Shown in pieces: positions 8,452 through 17,405 of a DNA stretch of 64,000 nucleotides. The notes under the pieces were generated by a model, which was not told where the DNA came from, did not search any database, and saw only the letters and a list, made by a program, of their open reading frames with translations. The stretch lies in assembly GCA_009668975.1 (NCBI GenBank), contig SBEG01000015.1, positions 1 to 64,000 of the forward strand. Direction: 5' to 3'. Numbering within the stretch: position 1 is the first letter of the stretch; each line of letters starts with the position of its first letter. Source of the DNA: Deltaproteobacteria bacterium (lineage in GTDB: Bacteria; Desulfobacterota; Desulfuromonadia; Geobacterales; Geobacteraceae). The translations under genes were made by a program, and so were the position numbers.

Positions 8452-10095
8452 TTAGCAGACGTACTGGACCTGCAGACGGTCCGCTACAGCCTTGTCGGTT
8501 GCGACCAGGCAGTCTGAACGGCCGATCGGCAGAGAAGAGTTGCCAATGGGTGCCATGAGCTTGCGAAGTTCCTGATCCATGCCCAGGAAGTAGTTGACGA
8601 TGTTTTCCGCAACCCGGTCCGGGTTGAGACGACGGACCAGAACCGGTTCCTGGGTGGTGATACCGGCCGGGCAGAGACCGGTGTTGCAAGCATTGCAGCG
8701 ACCGTGATCGTTGCCGAGGCAGCCGGCCAGCTGCAGAATCAGCTTACCGGTAAATACACCATTGGCGCCGAGGCAGAACATCTTGAAAGCGTCCGCTGCC
8801 AGGTTGCCGGTCTTGCCGAGGCCGCCCGCGGCCCACAGCGGGATCTGTCCCTGACGACCCTGGGCCACCGCCGCAAGGTAGCAGTCGCGCAGTTTGCTGA
8901 CCACCGGATGACCGGTGTGGTCGAGGGAAATCTCATGGGCAGCACCGGTGCCGCCGTCAATACCGTCGAGGAAGAAACCGCCGACGATGTTGTACGGGTC
9001 ACGCACCAGGTTATTGAAGACCGATACCGAAGTGGCACTGGCAGCAACCTTGATTGCTACCGGCACGCGGAACTTGAACGCGGCATTGAAGGAGAGGAAC
9101 ATCTTCTGCACGCTCTCTTCGATGGAGTAGAGGCCCTGATGGTTGGGCGGTGAAAGCAGGTCGGCCTTGGGCACGCCGCGGATCGCCTGGATATGGGAGG
9201 CAACTTTCGCGGCCATCAGCAGACCGCCGTCACCCGGCTTGGCGCCCTGGCCGATTTTGATCAGCACGCCGGCCGGATCTTCCGTCATGTGCGGCATGGC
9301 CTTGATGATACGGTTCCAGCCGAAGTGACCGGAAGCGATCTGCAGGATCATGTATTTAAGATATTTGCTCGTCAGGAGCCGGACCGGCATACCGCCTTCG
9401 CCGGAGCACATGCGCACCGGCAGCCCGCACTCTTCGTTCAGGTAGGCAACCGCCATCGACACCGCTTCCCACATTCTCCAGGAAAGAGCGCCGATCGACA
9501 TATCGCCGATAATGACCGGGTAGATCCAGCGGGTCGGCGGAGTCGTTCCGTTCTTGTGCAGCGCACCGTCGGGGCCGACGGAAAAGGGCAGCGAAGTTGC
9601 CGGCAGGATGCGGCCCAGAGGAGCCAGGCAATCGAAAGTGTGGCGCTGGGCATCCAGACTCGGGTCGGTCATCTGGGAGATGCGGCCGACACGCAGGGTG
9701 TCGAGGGTCCGGGCCTGCACTTCCATGTTGTTACGACCGCCACGCTTGGGGCCGGTGGCGGTGGCCGCCTGATAGACCACCTGAAAACGGGAATCCGGGT
9801 TGCGCTCCGCGCGGATCGCATTGTTCGGACAAACCCGCTCGCAGACGCCGCAGCCGCGGCAGTAGTTTTTCAGGACATTTTTCTGGGCAATCACCGGGGT
9901 CGCACTGAACCTGATCTTCGGTTCGGGGGTTTCGGTGTCGGAGAATGACTTGCGCCGCCTTTCGACCTTCGGCGAAATGGCGTCAAAGGTACAGGCCGCG
10001 ACGCAGGAACCGCACAGGGTGCAGCGCTCCGTGTCGTAAATCACCTTCCAGGGAAGGTCGTTGCAGGCCAGATCATTTATTTTTACTGTTTCCAT
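8452..10095 (-). CDS. gltB: Glutamate synthase central FMN domain with N-terminal ferredoxin motifs
   Basis: Synthase core (547 residues) that adds ammonia to 2-oxoglutarate and reduces it to glutamate. Residues about 25-100 carry two 4Fe-4S motifs (CTLCGSCVAACTFDA and CRGCGVCERVCP). Residues about 170-500 form the FMN barrel, with GQGAKPGDGG, LLSPPNHQGLYSIE and DGIDGGTGA. A cysteine cluster near the end (CNACNTGLCPAGI) matches the 3Fe-4S region of GltB. It overlaps the upstream amidotransferase gene by 13 bases and is followed 14 bases later by the GltD fusion, so the three are one transcript. The ferredoxin-bearing single-domain form resembles archaeal and anaerobe-type glutamate synthases. 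Confidence 0.88.
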   Translation of the reverse strand: METVKINDLACNDLPWKVIYDTERCTLCGSCVAACTFDAISPKVERRRKSFSDTETPEPKIRFSATPVIAQKNVLKNYCRGCGVCERVCPNNAIRAERNPDSRFQVVYQAATATGPKRGGRNNMEVQARTLDTLRVGRISQMTDPSLDAQRHTFDCLAPLGRILPATSLPFSVGPDGALHKNGTTPPTRWIYPVIIGDMSIGALSWRMWEAVSMAVAYLNEECGLPVRMCSGEGGMPVRLLTSKYLKYMILQIASGHFGWNRIIKAMPHMTEDPAGVLIKIGQGAKPGDGGLLMAAKVASHIQAIRGVPKADLLSPPNHQGLYSIEESVQKMFLSFNAAFKFRVPVAIKVAASATSVSVFNNLVRDPYNIVGGFFLDGIDGGTGAAHEISLDHTGHPVVSKLRDCYLAAVAQGRQGQIPLWAAGGLGKTGNLAADAFKMFCLGANGVFTGKLILQLAGCLGNDHGRCNACNTGLCPAGITTQEPVLVRRLNPDRVAENIVNYFLGMDQELRKLMAPIGNSSLPIGRSDCLVATDKAVADRLQVQYVC

Positions 10096-11189
10096 CGCTG
10101 GACCTCCAGATTATTATCAACCACGACGATCTCCCGCTCATTGGGATAGATGTCCGTTTCCCAATTCCTGTCCGGCAGGATCTCGTTGATACCGCATACC
10201 TCGGAAGAAAAAACCACCGTATCCTCAGTGTATCCGACCACGATCGGCCGCAACTTCTTGGCGTCGCAGACCACCCACATGGTAAAATCCGGCAGGGTGC
10301 CGATAATGGTGTTGGGACCGTTGATCTCCAGGTTGGCCAAAGACTGCCGGATGGCGAGCAGCTCTTCCTTGTCTTCACGCTGCACCACCTCTTCAAAGGG
10401 CAGCGGCGTGATGATGTGCTTGTAGTAGGAAAGCGGCCAGCCCAACTGGCGGTGCATGTAATGCATGGTATAGAGGAAGCACTGAGAATCCGACTCGAAA
10501 CCGATGTAGGCAGGATTCAGACTGGCCTGGAACTCCTTGTTTTTCTGATAGAAAGTATTCTCACCGTTGGTCAGCGTTACGTAACCCTGGAGGAAAAACG
10601 GGTGGGCCGCGTAGCGAACGATGGCGTAGTTGGTATTCTGACGGCACTGGGCGGTGATGTTCTTCGCCGTGAAGGAGTCGTCAGCCTCCCAGAGCCCGAA
10701 AAAGGTCCCGATGTCGCGAGGGTCGCCGATTTCTTTCAGGGTGATGACGTCCGGCCAGAAGGAGTAGGCAAAGCCGATCTGGTCCCTCTCCATGGCAAAA
10801 CGGAGCTGCAGCCGGGTGTTCGTCAGCAGATCTTCTTTTTCACGCTGGGGTGCGTCCTTGAACTGCTCCGGGTAGTCGAAGGTCCTGAACACATAGTTCG
10901 GCATGGCCTGGATATCCATCCCCGGCAGCCGGTTGGTTTCCGGAATCCACTCGAATACCTGACGGAAACCGATGGTGGCAAGAATTTCTTCGGCAATCTG
11001 CAATCCTTCGTCGGTACAGGCAAGGGACAAGGTCGGGAATTGCTTGTACTTCTCGAAAATCCCGCCCAGGTCTTGCATGACCATGGCGAAGCCCGAGTTG
11101 TCATGACCCTTCTGCTGAGAATTCATCAGCTGCAAGGCCTTGCTCGGGTGCACATAATTGAGACTTTTTATGGCGCCAATGCGACACAT
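10083..11189 (-). CDS. Glutamine amidotransferase (class II) subunit of glutamate synthase
   Basis: Releases ammonia from glutamine for the FMN subunit. The ATG at 11189 gives MCRIGAIKS, placing the catalytic Cys at position 2 as class II (Ntn) amidotransferases require. GGAGGA lies 10 bases upstream. The frame stays open another 62 codons upstream, but those cover the leader and the sigma-54 promoter and are not coding. At 368 residues it matches the stand-alone GlxB-like amidotransferases. The conserved NSQQKGHDNSGFA and FESDSQCFLY stretches fit the family. First gene of the operon. No missing residues noted. Confidence 0.85.
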   Translation of the reverse strand: MCRIGAIKSLNYVHPSKALQLMNSQQKGHDNSGFAMVMQDLGGIFEKYKQFPTLSLACTDEGLQIAEEILATIGFRQVFEWIPETNRLPGMDIQAMPNYVFRTFDYPEQFKDAPQREKEDLLTNTRLQLRFAMERDQIGFAYSFWPDVITLKEIGDPRDIGTFFGLWEADDSFTAKNITAQCRQNTNYAIVRYAAHPFFLQGYVTLTNGENTFYQKNKEFQASLNPAYIGFESDSQCFLYTMHYMHRQLGWPLSYYKHIITPLPFEEVVQREDKEELLAIRQSLANLEINGPNTIIGTLPDFTMWVVCDAKKLRPIVVGYTEDTVVFSSEVCGINEILPDRNWETDIYPNEREIVVVDNNLEVQRWKQ

Positions 11190-11329
11190 AGAGCTTTTCC
11201 TCCGGTGTATACGCTGTCTGAGTTGCCGCGGAGCAGCAACCAGCAGCTGTTTAGGTGAAACGATATAATCAGAATTCGACGCTGCCTGTCTGAGCAAAGA
11301 AAAAATACCTACTGGTGAACCAGCTATAT

Positions 11330-11346
11330 AGCAAGCAGAGTGCCAA
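11330..11346 (-). promoter_or_regulatory. Sigma-54 promoter of the glutamate synthase operon
   Basis: On the minus strand the sequence is TTGGCACTCTGCTTGCT. It matches the sigma-54 consensus (TGGCAC, N5, TTGCW) with the invariant GG and GC correctly spaced. It would start transcription near 11320 and leave a leader of about 130 bases. Sigma-54 control suits a nitrogen-assimilation operon; the enhancer-binding protein and its site are not identified. Confidence 0.75.
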
Positions 11347-11567
11347 AAAAAGCGGACACTTGCCAATAAAAGCATTTATCATGATTTATAATGTAATTTT
11401 AAAGAGTTACGTGGGTTTTTGTGAATTCAGGCGAAAAGAACAAAGGAGGGAAAACAACAAATACACACAACTTCCAGCACAACTGACTACTATTTATATA
11501 CCAAACAGTGTAAATCAGCCACACATACCCAAATTCAGTGGCGAACTCTCTGCCGTTGAGGAGGGCA
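11347..11567. other. Upstream region between the glt promoter and the SenB-like gene
   Basis: A+T-rich non-coding stretch. It could hold enhancer sites for the sigma-54 promoter, but no symmetrical NtrC-type site was found. I see no open frame worth calling. Confidence 0.4.
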
Positions 11568-12524
11568 CTAATCAGAAAACATTCTTTCGAGCAGGATCTT
11601 CAGACTATCTTTCTCCCGTTTCGGGTCGAACTTGTACGCCTCCCTTCGGCAGCGTGACTGCAACTGGTCATAGAAACGGGAATCCACCTCCGCCCGATAC
11701 AGAAGGTCGGCAAGCCGGCCGGTGTCACCGACCGGAAAGAGCCCCGGGTAATTATCTCCCAGGAGACCGCGCAGACAGGGAATATCGGTCCCGATCACGG
11801 GCACCCCGGAGACAATGGCCTCGGAGACCACATTTGCGCCACCTTCGAGCAGCGAGGTCACCACCAGCAGACGGCTGCCAAGAAGGATTTCCGCGGTCCG
11901 CTCCGCCGACTGTTCACCAAGCCAGTGAAAACGGGGATTTTCGGCAACTTCCCGGATTACTGCCTCTCCATACTCGGCCGACAGGGCCTTGCCGACATGC
12001 ACGACCCGCAGTCTGGATTCCGGGGGCAGCAGGCGAGCCGCACGGGCCGTCCGCAGCGGATCTTTGACGCTGCGAAGGTGGGCGATTCCGCACACATCGA
12101 AAGTATCTTCAGGGCGAGAAACCACGACCCTGGGCGCCACGGCCGACTGGAAGACCACCATCGTCTTGCCGTGCAGGGCCGCAGGCAAGGCAGGGATGCC
12201 CATGGGCTGCAGGACCACCAGCTGGTCCGCGAGGTACAGCACATCCTGGGCCGCAGGATCTTCCTGTAAATCCCGGTATAGGTCCGTTCCGGTCAGACAG
12301 ATGACGATACGTCCGGCAACCCCGCTCTTCCGGGCATCACGTATCGCCTGACGGTTGGTGTAGGCGTTGAAGACAACCAGCAGGTCGCACGGCTGGCCGC
12401 CGTCCGCGGAAAAATTCTCCACCTGATGGCCGAGACTTTCAAAAATTGCCCGCCAACGTTCGCTGGTGACAACATTGCCGTTTCGTATATTCACTGACGC
12501 CGCTTCGAGAAACCGTATCTTCAT
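11568..12524 (-). CDS. SenB-like glycosyltransferase (TIGR04348 family)
   Basis: A 318-residue GT-B glycosyltransferase. The N-terminus shows RNGNVVTSERWRAIFESLGH. Then come VVFNAYTNRQAIRDARKSG, CLTGTDLYRDLQEDP and QLVVLQPMGIPALP, all hallmarks of the family that includes the selenosugar synthase SenB of selenoneine biosynthesis. The donor-binding part has EGGANVVSEAIVSGVPVIGT. The ATG at 12524 is preferred because the longer frame opens only with TTG. No SenA-like or SelD-like partner lies in the window, so a selenium role is unproven; a thiosugar or other sugar transfer is equally possible. Its neighbours (glutamate synthase, iron transporter) do not settle the substrate. Confidence 0.7.
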   Translation of the reverse strand: MKIRFLEAASVNIRNGNVVTSERWRAIFESLGHQVENFSADGGQPCDLLVVFNAYTNRQAIRDARKSGVAGRIVICLTGTDLYRDLQEDPAAQDVLYLADQLVVLQPMGIPALPAALHGKTMVVFQSAVAPRVVVSRPEDTFDVCGIAHLRSVKDPLRTARAARLLPPESRLRVVHVGKALSAEYGEAVIREVAENPRFHWLGEQSAERTAEILLGSRLLVVTSLLEGGANVVSEAIVSGVPVIGTDIPCLRGLLGDNYPGLFPVGDTGRLADLLYRAEVDSRFYDQLQSRCRREAYKFDPKREKDSLKILLERMFSD

Positions 12525-12586
12525 GCTCAATCCAAGTTCATGGCTGATCAAATATGACAATAAGCCTTTGAAATTCTTTAAAATAT

Positions 12587-13711
12587 TCAGCCAACCAGGG
12601 CAACACCAATCAACTTGCCGATGGAAAAGGTCACCCCGGCGGCTACCAGACCGAACAGGACCTGGCGCAGGCCGGAGTAAAGAACCGGGCGGCCGGTAAA
12701 CAGGGTGATGGCAGCGCCGATCAAGAACAGGCCGGCAGTGCTGAGCCCGGCACTGACCGCAAGAGCGCTGGCTCCGGAAAGGAAGAAGTAGGGAATGACG
12801 GGAAGAATCGCCCCTGCGGCAAACAGCACGAACGAGGTAATTGCAGCCTCCCAGGCCGATCCACCCAGCTCGTCGGGATCGATGCCCAATTCGTCGCGCG
12901 CCAGGGTCTCCAGGGCGGTCTCCGGATCACGCATCAGGCGGGTGGCCAAGGCCCGTGCTTCCTTCTCGGAGAGACCCCGCGCCCGATAGATCAGGACCAG
13001 TTCCTCCAGTTCCTCCTCCGGATCGGAAGTGACCTCTTCCTTTTCCCGCTCGATCTGTTCCAGGTATAGCTCGCGCGAACTCTGCACCGAGATCCACTCG
13101 CCCATGGCCATGGAAATTGCGCCGGCCAACAACCCGGCCAGCCCGGTAAGGAGAATGGTGGTGCCGGACAGGGCGGCACCGGCCACGCCCATCACAAGGT
13201 TGAAGTTGGACAACAGCCCGTCGCTGGCCCCCAGCACCGCCGCACGCAAAGCGTTCCCCCCGGCGGTCCGGTGACGCCCTTCGATCTGGGCCACTGCCGC
13301 CCCACCCCGGCCGCCGCGCACCGAAGCATCGAGCCGCGTCAGCAGCCGCGCATGGGAGCGTTCCTCATCAACCATGTCCGCCGCTTCCGGCTGATCGTCA
13401 TAGCTCCTGCCGGCATTTTTTTCTATGGTAGCAAGAGTCGGCAGGACCATATCGACCCCAAACCGCCTGGCGAGCATGGCCAATGTCCGGGTTCTCCAGG
13501 ACGGCCGGAAGGACGGCACCTTGGCTCCTGCCATTTCGAGCCGTTTGGCCCATGACTCGGCATGCTCCTGTTCCGTATCGGCCAGTCTCCGGTACACCTC
13601 TGCCAATTCCTTATTCTTCTCATTGGCAGCCAAATCGCGATACAGCGCGGCACTATTCATCTCGTCCAGCAGATTGGCCCGAAAGCGCCTGAGGTCCTGT
13701 CGTGAAGCCAT
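12587..13711 (-). CDS. Ferritin-like/VIT1 fusion membrane protein (MbfA-like iron exporter)
   Basis: 374 residues in two parts. Residues about 1-135 form a rubrerythrin-like four-helix domain with carboxylate/His ligand motifs (DEMNSAALYRDL, ADTEQEHAESW, DEERSHARLL). Residues about 150-374 form a VIT1/CCC1-type transporter with roughly five membrane helices (LGASDGLLSNFNLVMGVAGA, GAISMAMGEWISVQSSREL) and a charged cytosolic stretch. This architecture is that of MbfA, which exports iron and relieves peroxide stress; the direction of transport is inferred from that family. Monocistronic, between the SenB-like gene and an antiporter. Confidence 0.8.
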   Translation of the reverse strand: MASRQDLRRFRANLLDEMNSAALYRDLAANEKNKELAEVYRRLADTEQEHAESWAKRLEMAGAKVPSFRPSWRTRTLAMLARRFGVDMVLPTLATIEKNAGRSYDDQPEAADMVDEERSHARLLTRLDASVRGGRGGAAVAQIEGRHRTAGGNALRAAVLGASDGLLSNFNLVMGVAGAALSGTTILLTGLAGLLAGAISMAMGEWISVQSSRELYLEQIEREKEEVTSDPEEELEELVLIYRARGLSEKEARALATRLMRDPETALETLARDELGIDPDELGGSAWEAAITSFVLFAAGAILPVIPYFFLSGASALAVSAGLSTAGLFLIGAAITLFTGRPVLYSGLRQVLFGLVAAGVTFSIGKLIGVALVG

Positions 13712-13788
13712 GTGTGTCCTCTCGCAAAATAATCTTTATAAAACGAGGTTAAAGCCTGCCTTACATACTGGCGACATTCTGTCGACCA

Positions 13789-15171
13789 TCAGACTGCCTC
13801 CTCCTCTTTCTCCATGTGGAATTCTTTTTTGCGCATCCCGATGATAGCCAGCAACAACCCGGAATAGATGAACGTAGAAAGCATAACGACACCAATCACC
13901 ACCGTCTTGAACATTTCGAGATGCACGAAGGAAGGGGGAATCATACTCAGCATGACAATGGAAAGCCCGCCCTTGATCCCGGCAAAGGTCAGCACCCCCC
14001 ACCAGCGCAGGCCGACGTTTTCCATCTTCTCGGTCTTATTGGTAATCCAGGCAAACAGGGCCATCATGGCGGCACGAATTACCGTGGTGGCCAAAAACAT
14101 CGCCATGATTTCCGTCCGGTATTTTTGAAGCAGGGTAAGGTCGATCATCTCGGCCATGGCCACGAACAGGATCGTGTTGGCCACCAGTGCAAGCAGCTGC
14201 ACATCCTCCTTGGTGCGCAGGTGACGATCCCGCTCTTCAATAGTTGCCCTGATGCGTCGCAACACGCCATCAACTACGGGATACGAGACCCCTTGCCGCC
14301 GAACCTCGAGCTGTAACTCCTCCTCATCCCGCTTGATCTGGTCGCTCTCCTCGGCAATGGCTTTGGTCATCACGTGATGCACGGTGATTGTAGCGAAAAT
14401 ACAGGCGAGAATCCCGGACAGATGCAGGTGGGAATGGGCCCCCAACACGTTGAGCAACAGGTAGAAATGTTCGGCCAGGGTAAAGGCGCCGTAGCCGGTC
14501 AGCACCAGCACCATCATCTCGGCGATGCGGTTTTCAGTGGTTTTCATGAATACCAGGCCGATAAACCCGACCACCACACCCACAGCCAGCGAACCGAAGA
14601 CCACGGCAGTACTCACCTCGGCAACATAGACGGCAGTGAGCTCGTTTCCGCCCAATGCGTAGAGCCCGACAAAAACAAAGACGATCAGCGCCGTGGCATC
14701 ATTGAAAAGGCTTTCGCCTTCGGCAAGAATCTTCAGTCGGTGGGGGAGCTCAAACTTTGAGAAAATGCTGACAACGGAAACCGGGTCGGTAGCCAGCACC
14801 ATGGCAAACAGCACGATAACCGCCGCAGCTGAAAGGTTATAGTCGGCAAAAATCCACTTTGAGACAAGCAGGGCCATCACCAGCGACAGGGCAACCGCCA
14901 CCACCGCCAGGTACAACAGGCTCAGGCCATGCTCTTTCAGGTCCGCAACCTTTAATTCGAGGGAATCAGAGATGAGTAGAATCGGCAGCAGAAAAATCAC
15001 CAGCGCCGCAAAATGCTCGGCATCACCGGTCAGCACCGGCAGTTGCCGGAAGCTGTAATGAGCGACAAAGGAAAGGGCTAACAGTCCGAGCGGAGATGGA
15101 ATTCTGAATTTGTCTTCTAGCTGCAGCGCCAAGTAGAGTATTCCGGCAACAACCAGCAAGGTTTCAATCAT
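13789..15171 (-). CDS. Sodium/proton antiporter, CPA1/NhaP type
   Basis: Inner-membrane cation:proton exchanger of 460 residues with about 12 hydrophobic segments. Family hallmarks are ATDPVSVVSIFSKFELP and EGESLFNDATALIVF, which contain the acidic ion-binding positions. A hydrophilic stretch around residues 300-350 (ESDQIKRDEEELQLEVRRQG) is probably a cytosolic loop. The ATG at 15171 has GAGGA upstream; the extra 28 codons of the longer frame are Ser/Gly-rich and not membrane-like. The ion (Na, K or Li) cannot be read. Stands alone as a transcription unit. Confidence 0.85.
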   Translation of the reverse strand: MIETLLVVAGILYLALQLEDKFRIPSPLGLLALSFVAHYSFRQLPVLTGDAEHFAALVIFLLPILLISDSLELKVADLKEHGLSLLYLAVVAVALSLVMALLVSKWIFADYNLSAAAVIVLFAMVLATDPVSVVSIFSKFELPHRLKILAEGESLFNDATALIVFVFVGLYALGGNELTAVYVAEVSTAVVFGSLAVGVVVGFIGLVFMKTTENRIAEMMVLVLTGYGAFTLAEHFYLLLNVLGAHSHLHLSGILACIFATITVHHVMTKAIAEESDQIKRDEEELQLEVRRQGVSYPVVDGVLRRIRATIEERDRHLRTKEDVQLLALVANTILFVAMAEMIDLTLLQKYRTEIMAMFLATTVIRAAMMALFAWITNKTEKMENVGLRWWGVLTFAGIKGGLSIVMLSMIPPSFVHLEMFKTVVIGVVMLSTFIYSGLLLAIIGMRKKEFHMEKEEEAV

Positions 15172-15286
15172 GGATGTTCCTCGGTTTTTTCTTGATTCCA
15201 GGCAGGTTCGTGGCGAGCCGGATGACCCTGACCCGGTCGATGGCAGAGAAGACACCGTCTCACCCCTCGACCAGGTCAGGCGTGCA

Positions 15287-15433
15287 TCATCCCAGACGAT
15301 TTACCGGCTGCTCGTGCGGATCTTCAAACCAGCGAAAATAGGTTTCCGCACCAGAAATTCCCTCGCGGATCAGCGCCTCTTTTTTTGCATCGGAGAGATC
15401 AAAATCCGTGGTACTCACATCGAGGGTATTGAT
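15287..15433 (-). pseudogene. In-frame C-terminal continuation of the patatin beyond a stop codon
   Basis: Directly after the TAA at 15434-15436 the same frame stays open for 48 codons to a TGA at 15287-15289. The peptide begins INTLDVSTTDFDLSDAKKEA and ends WFEDPHEQPVNRLG, which is what patatin-like proteins carry at the C-terminus (a TTDF-DLS stretch). The interrupted codon was probably TAC or TAT (Tyr). This supports a single nonsense change, or readthrough, rather than a natural end. Confidence 0.7.
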
Positions 15434-16321
15434 TTACACAGTCCGTTGCCAATCGTCGCCGTGCAGGTGCTGATTCTCCTGGACACGAAGCATCGCCCCG
15501 ATCAGGGCCTTGGCATAATCGGTGAAGTTTTTGATCGGTTTCGTCTTGGGCTTTTCATTATACCGGTACAGGGCAATCTCTTCGGCAGTATCGAGCCGCA
15601 AACCCAAAGTCTGGCAGTTATAGGCATACGGGCTGCGGCCGGGGTTGTCAAGCAGGAAAAACGCGTTTTCCTTGTTGTAATAGTCCGTGCGACGTGCCGC
15701 GCTCGCTTCCGTGGCCATGTCGATGTAGCGTTCGCGATCAAAGATCTTGACCGGGTAATTGACCATGCAACCACCGTCAACATAGACATCACTGTTCCCG
15801 GCATTACTGACCGCTGCAAAAAAGAGCGGAATGGACATGCTGATCCGCACCGCCGACGCAAGCGGCATCCCGGCGTGTCGCTCTGCGGAGAAGACCTCGG
15901 AATAGCCGCTGGAAAGGTTTGTCCCGGTCACATAGAGAGCTGGACGACCGGCATCCACCAGATCCTTGAAGGTTGCAGTCTCACTGCCCAGCCTGGCTTT
16001 GATCAACTGGCCGATCCAGCCGGAGAAAAAGTCACCCTTGTTCCAGCCGAACTCAGTGGCCAGCCGCCGGATGTCACGAATAAAACCGAAAGAGTCATCC
16101 ATGAAAGACTTGAAATCCGTGGACTGCAGGATCTCGCGCTGCTCCGCGACCGTGTAGCCAAGCGAAAACAACAGGGCGTTGATGGCCCCGGCGCTGGTAC
16201 CGCCGACCCGTTTGATATCCTGCAGGATCCGGCGCTGTTCGAGCACCTGCATTGCCCCGACATAGGCAATCCCCTTGACCCCGCCACCTTCAAAAATGAG
16301 ATTTCGAAATTGCGTTGGCAT
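15434..16321 (-). CDS. Patatin-like phospholipase, truncated by a nonsense codon
   Basis: Lipid acyl hydrolase of 295 residues as read. The N-terminus has the oxyanion motif GGGVKGIAYVGAM (about 12-24), the nucleophile elbow GTSAGAINALLFSLG (Ser about 43), and the catalytic Asp in VYVDGGCMVNYP. The catalytic dyad is therefore intact. The ATG at 16321 has GGAG upstream. The stop at 15434 cuts off 48 in-frame residues (see 15287-15433), so the enzyme lacks its usual tail; it may still be active, since the dyad lies upstream. Monocistronic. Role (phospholipid turnover or effector) unknown. Confidence 0.82.
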   Translation of the reverse strand: MPTQFRNLIFEGGGVKGIAYVGAMQVLEQRRILQDIKRVGGTSAGAINALLFSLGYTVAEQREILQSTDFKSFMDDSFGFIRDIRRLATEFGWNKGDFFSGWIGQLIKARLGSETATFKDLVDAGRPALYVTGTNLSSGYSEVFSAERHAGMPLASAVRISMSIPLFFAAVSNAGNSDVYVDGGCMVNYPVKIFDRERYIDMATEASAARRTDYYNKENAFFLLDNPGRSPYAYNCQTLGLRLDTAEEIALYRYNEKPKTKPIKNFTDYAKALIGAMLRVQENQHLHGDDWQRTV

Positions 16322-16375
16322 GGCGCTGCTCCTTTCCCTTCAGAGTGCATAGCGATCAGCATACACAACAGCGGC

Positions 16376-16684
16376 CTACTCGGTAGGGCACCTTTTACCG
16401 CATTTCCAGCACTCGGCGAACTGACCCTCAATTTCCTCGCCACATGCTTCGCAAATCCATGACTGCAGGTGATTCTCCGCCATTGCCTCATCAACTATCC
16501 GCTTCGCCTCCGGATAATCCTCATCAGCGACACAGAGCTGCGGCCAGCACTCGATGGGAGGAAGCTCCCCCATCCCGGCGGAGAGATAGTGATTTTTGAC
16601 CCGGCACCTGATGCCGTGTCTTTCCAGGATATTCTGAAAAATACTCACCAGCGAAATGTTCGCCGCACTATAGACAGTCTTCAT
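16376..16684 (-). CDS. DUF2007-like protein with C-terminal zinc ribbon
   Basis: 102 residues. Residues about 1-70 match the DUF2007 putative signal-transducing fold (VYSAANISLVSIFQNILERH, then ADEDYPEAKRIVDEA). The C-terminal 30 residues hold two Cys pairs (CEACGEE and CWKCGKRC) spaced as a zinc ribbon. Small cytoplasmic protein, function unknown. It follows the patatin's upstream side by 54 bases but is probably its own unit or cotranscribed ahead of it. Start at the ATG 16684. Confidence 0.7.
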   Translation of the reverse strand: MKTVYSAANISLVSIFQNILERHGIRCRVKNHYLSAGMGELPPIECWPQLCVADEDYPEAKRIVDEAMAENHLQSWICEACGEEIEGQFAECWKCGKRCPTE

Positions 16685-16808
16685 GGTGATCTCCGGTTCT
16701 CCCTTGTGTCAAAAAAGTGGGCTATCGGTGAAGGGAGAATTCCTACCGGTTATCCCAGGCAGACCAGAATAGACAACCGTGTCCCCCCTATTGGCAAGGA
16801 TAGCTCTC

Positions 16809-17405
16809 CTATTTGACGGGAAAACCGACATATTCCGTAAACTCTTTATGATATCCCTCAGTAACTTCCCGCTCATAGTCAGTGACAGCTTCTATGTATT
16901 CGTGATCCGTCAGGTCTTCGGCACGATCATTTTCATCGATCACATACCAGCTACAGCCACCTTCTCCGATTTCCTCCGACAGGTGCAAAGGAGATACCGG
17001 CGACAGGGTGACGCGTGCAACCACCCAGCCGATGCGGGGCGATTCCTGGACATAATAGACCTTGTCCGGCTCAAAAAGGATTTTACCGGTTTCCAGACTT
17101 TCAGTTCGGGTAATCAGATACTGCAGTCCCGGTTCAATATCGGTCTTCACAAAGCAGCTTTTCCCTCTGGTTACGCCGATAAACCTGTGATCAAGGTAGT
17201 TGAAAAAATTGATCGCCCCGCCGAAACTGGTCGTCCTTGCAACCACCAGGGCGGCCTTTCCCGGATCGGGTTTGACCGTCAAGATATTCAAGCCGTCCTG
17301 CTTTTTGGTCATGTGTGCGGGAGAACATGCCGTCACCAGCATCAACATCAGTAAAGGAAGCATCAGTTTGCTACAGCCATACCGGCAATTTTTACTCTGG
17401 TCCAT
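16809..17405 (-). CDS. Lipoprotein, DUF2846-like
   Basis: Predicted lipoprotein of 198 residues. The signal peptide ends in LMLMLVTAC with the lipidated Cys near residue 27. The body (GKAALVVARTTSFGGAINFF, VGVTRGKSCFVK-like strands) resembles the DUF2846 beta-sandwich. The frame extends to 17564, but I start at the ATG 17405. It has AGGAGAG just upstream and a lipobox in the right place, and the longer reading runs through the terminator hairpin at 17474-17516. Function unknown; cell-envelope location is likely. Confidence 0.72.
   Translation of the reverse strand: MDQSKNCRYGCSKLMLPLLMLMLVTACSPAHMTKKQDGLNILTVKPDPGKAALVVARTTSFGGAINFFNYLDHRFIGVTRGKSCFVKTDIEPGLQYLITRTESLETGKILFEPDKVYYVQESPRIGWVVARVTLSPVSPLHLSEEIGEGGCSWYVIDENDRAEDLTDHEYIEAVTDYEREVTEGYHKEFTEYVGFPVK

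Noticed and set aside
9945..11258. 437-codon plus-strand ORF
   Set aside because: Antisense to the amidotransferase and FMN genes; no recognisable protein.
11190..11329. Glutamine riboswitch (glnA RNA) in the leader of the glutamate synthase operon
   Set aside because: A CGTTTCACC stretch faintly resembles it, but the other conserved blocks are missing.
15170..16462. 430-codon plus-strand ORF
   Set aside because: Antisense to the patatin, which has all catalytic motifs.
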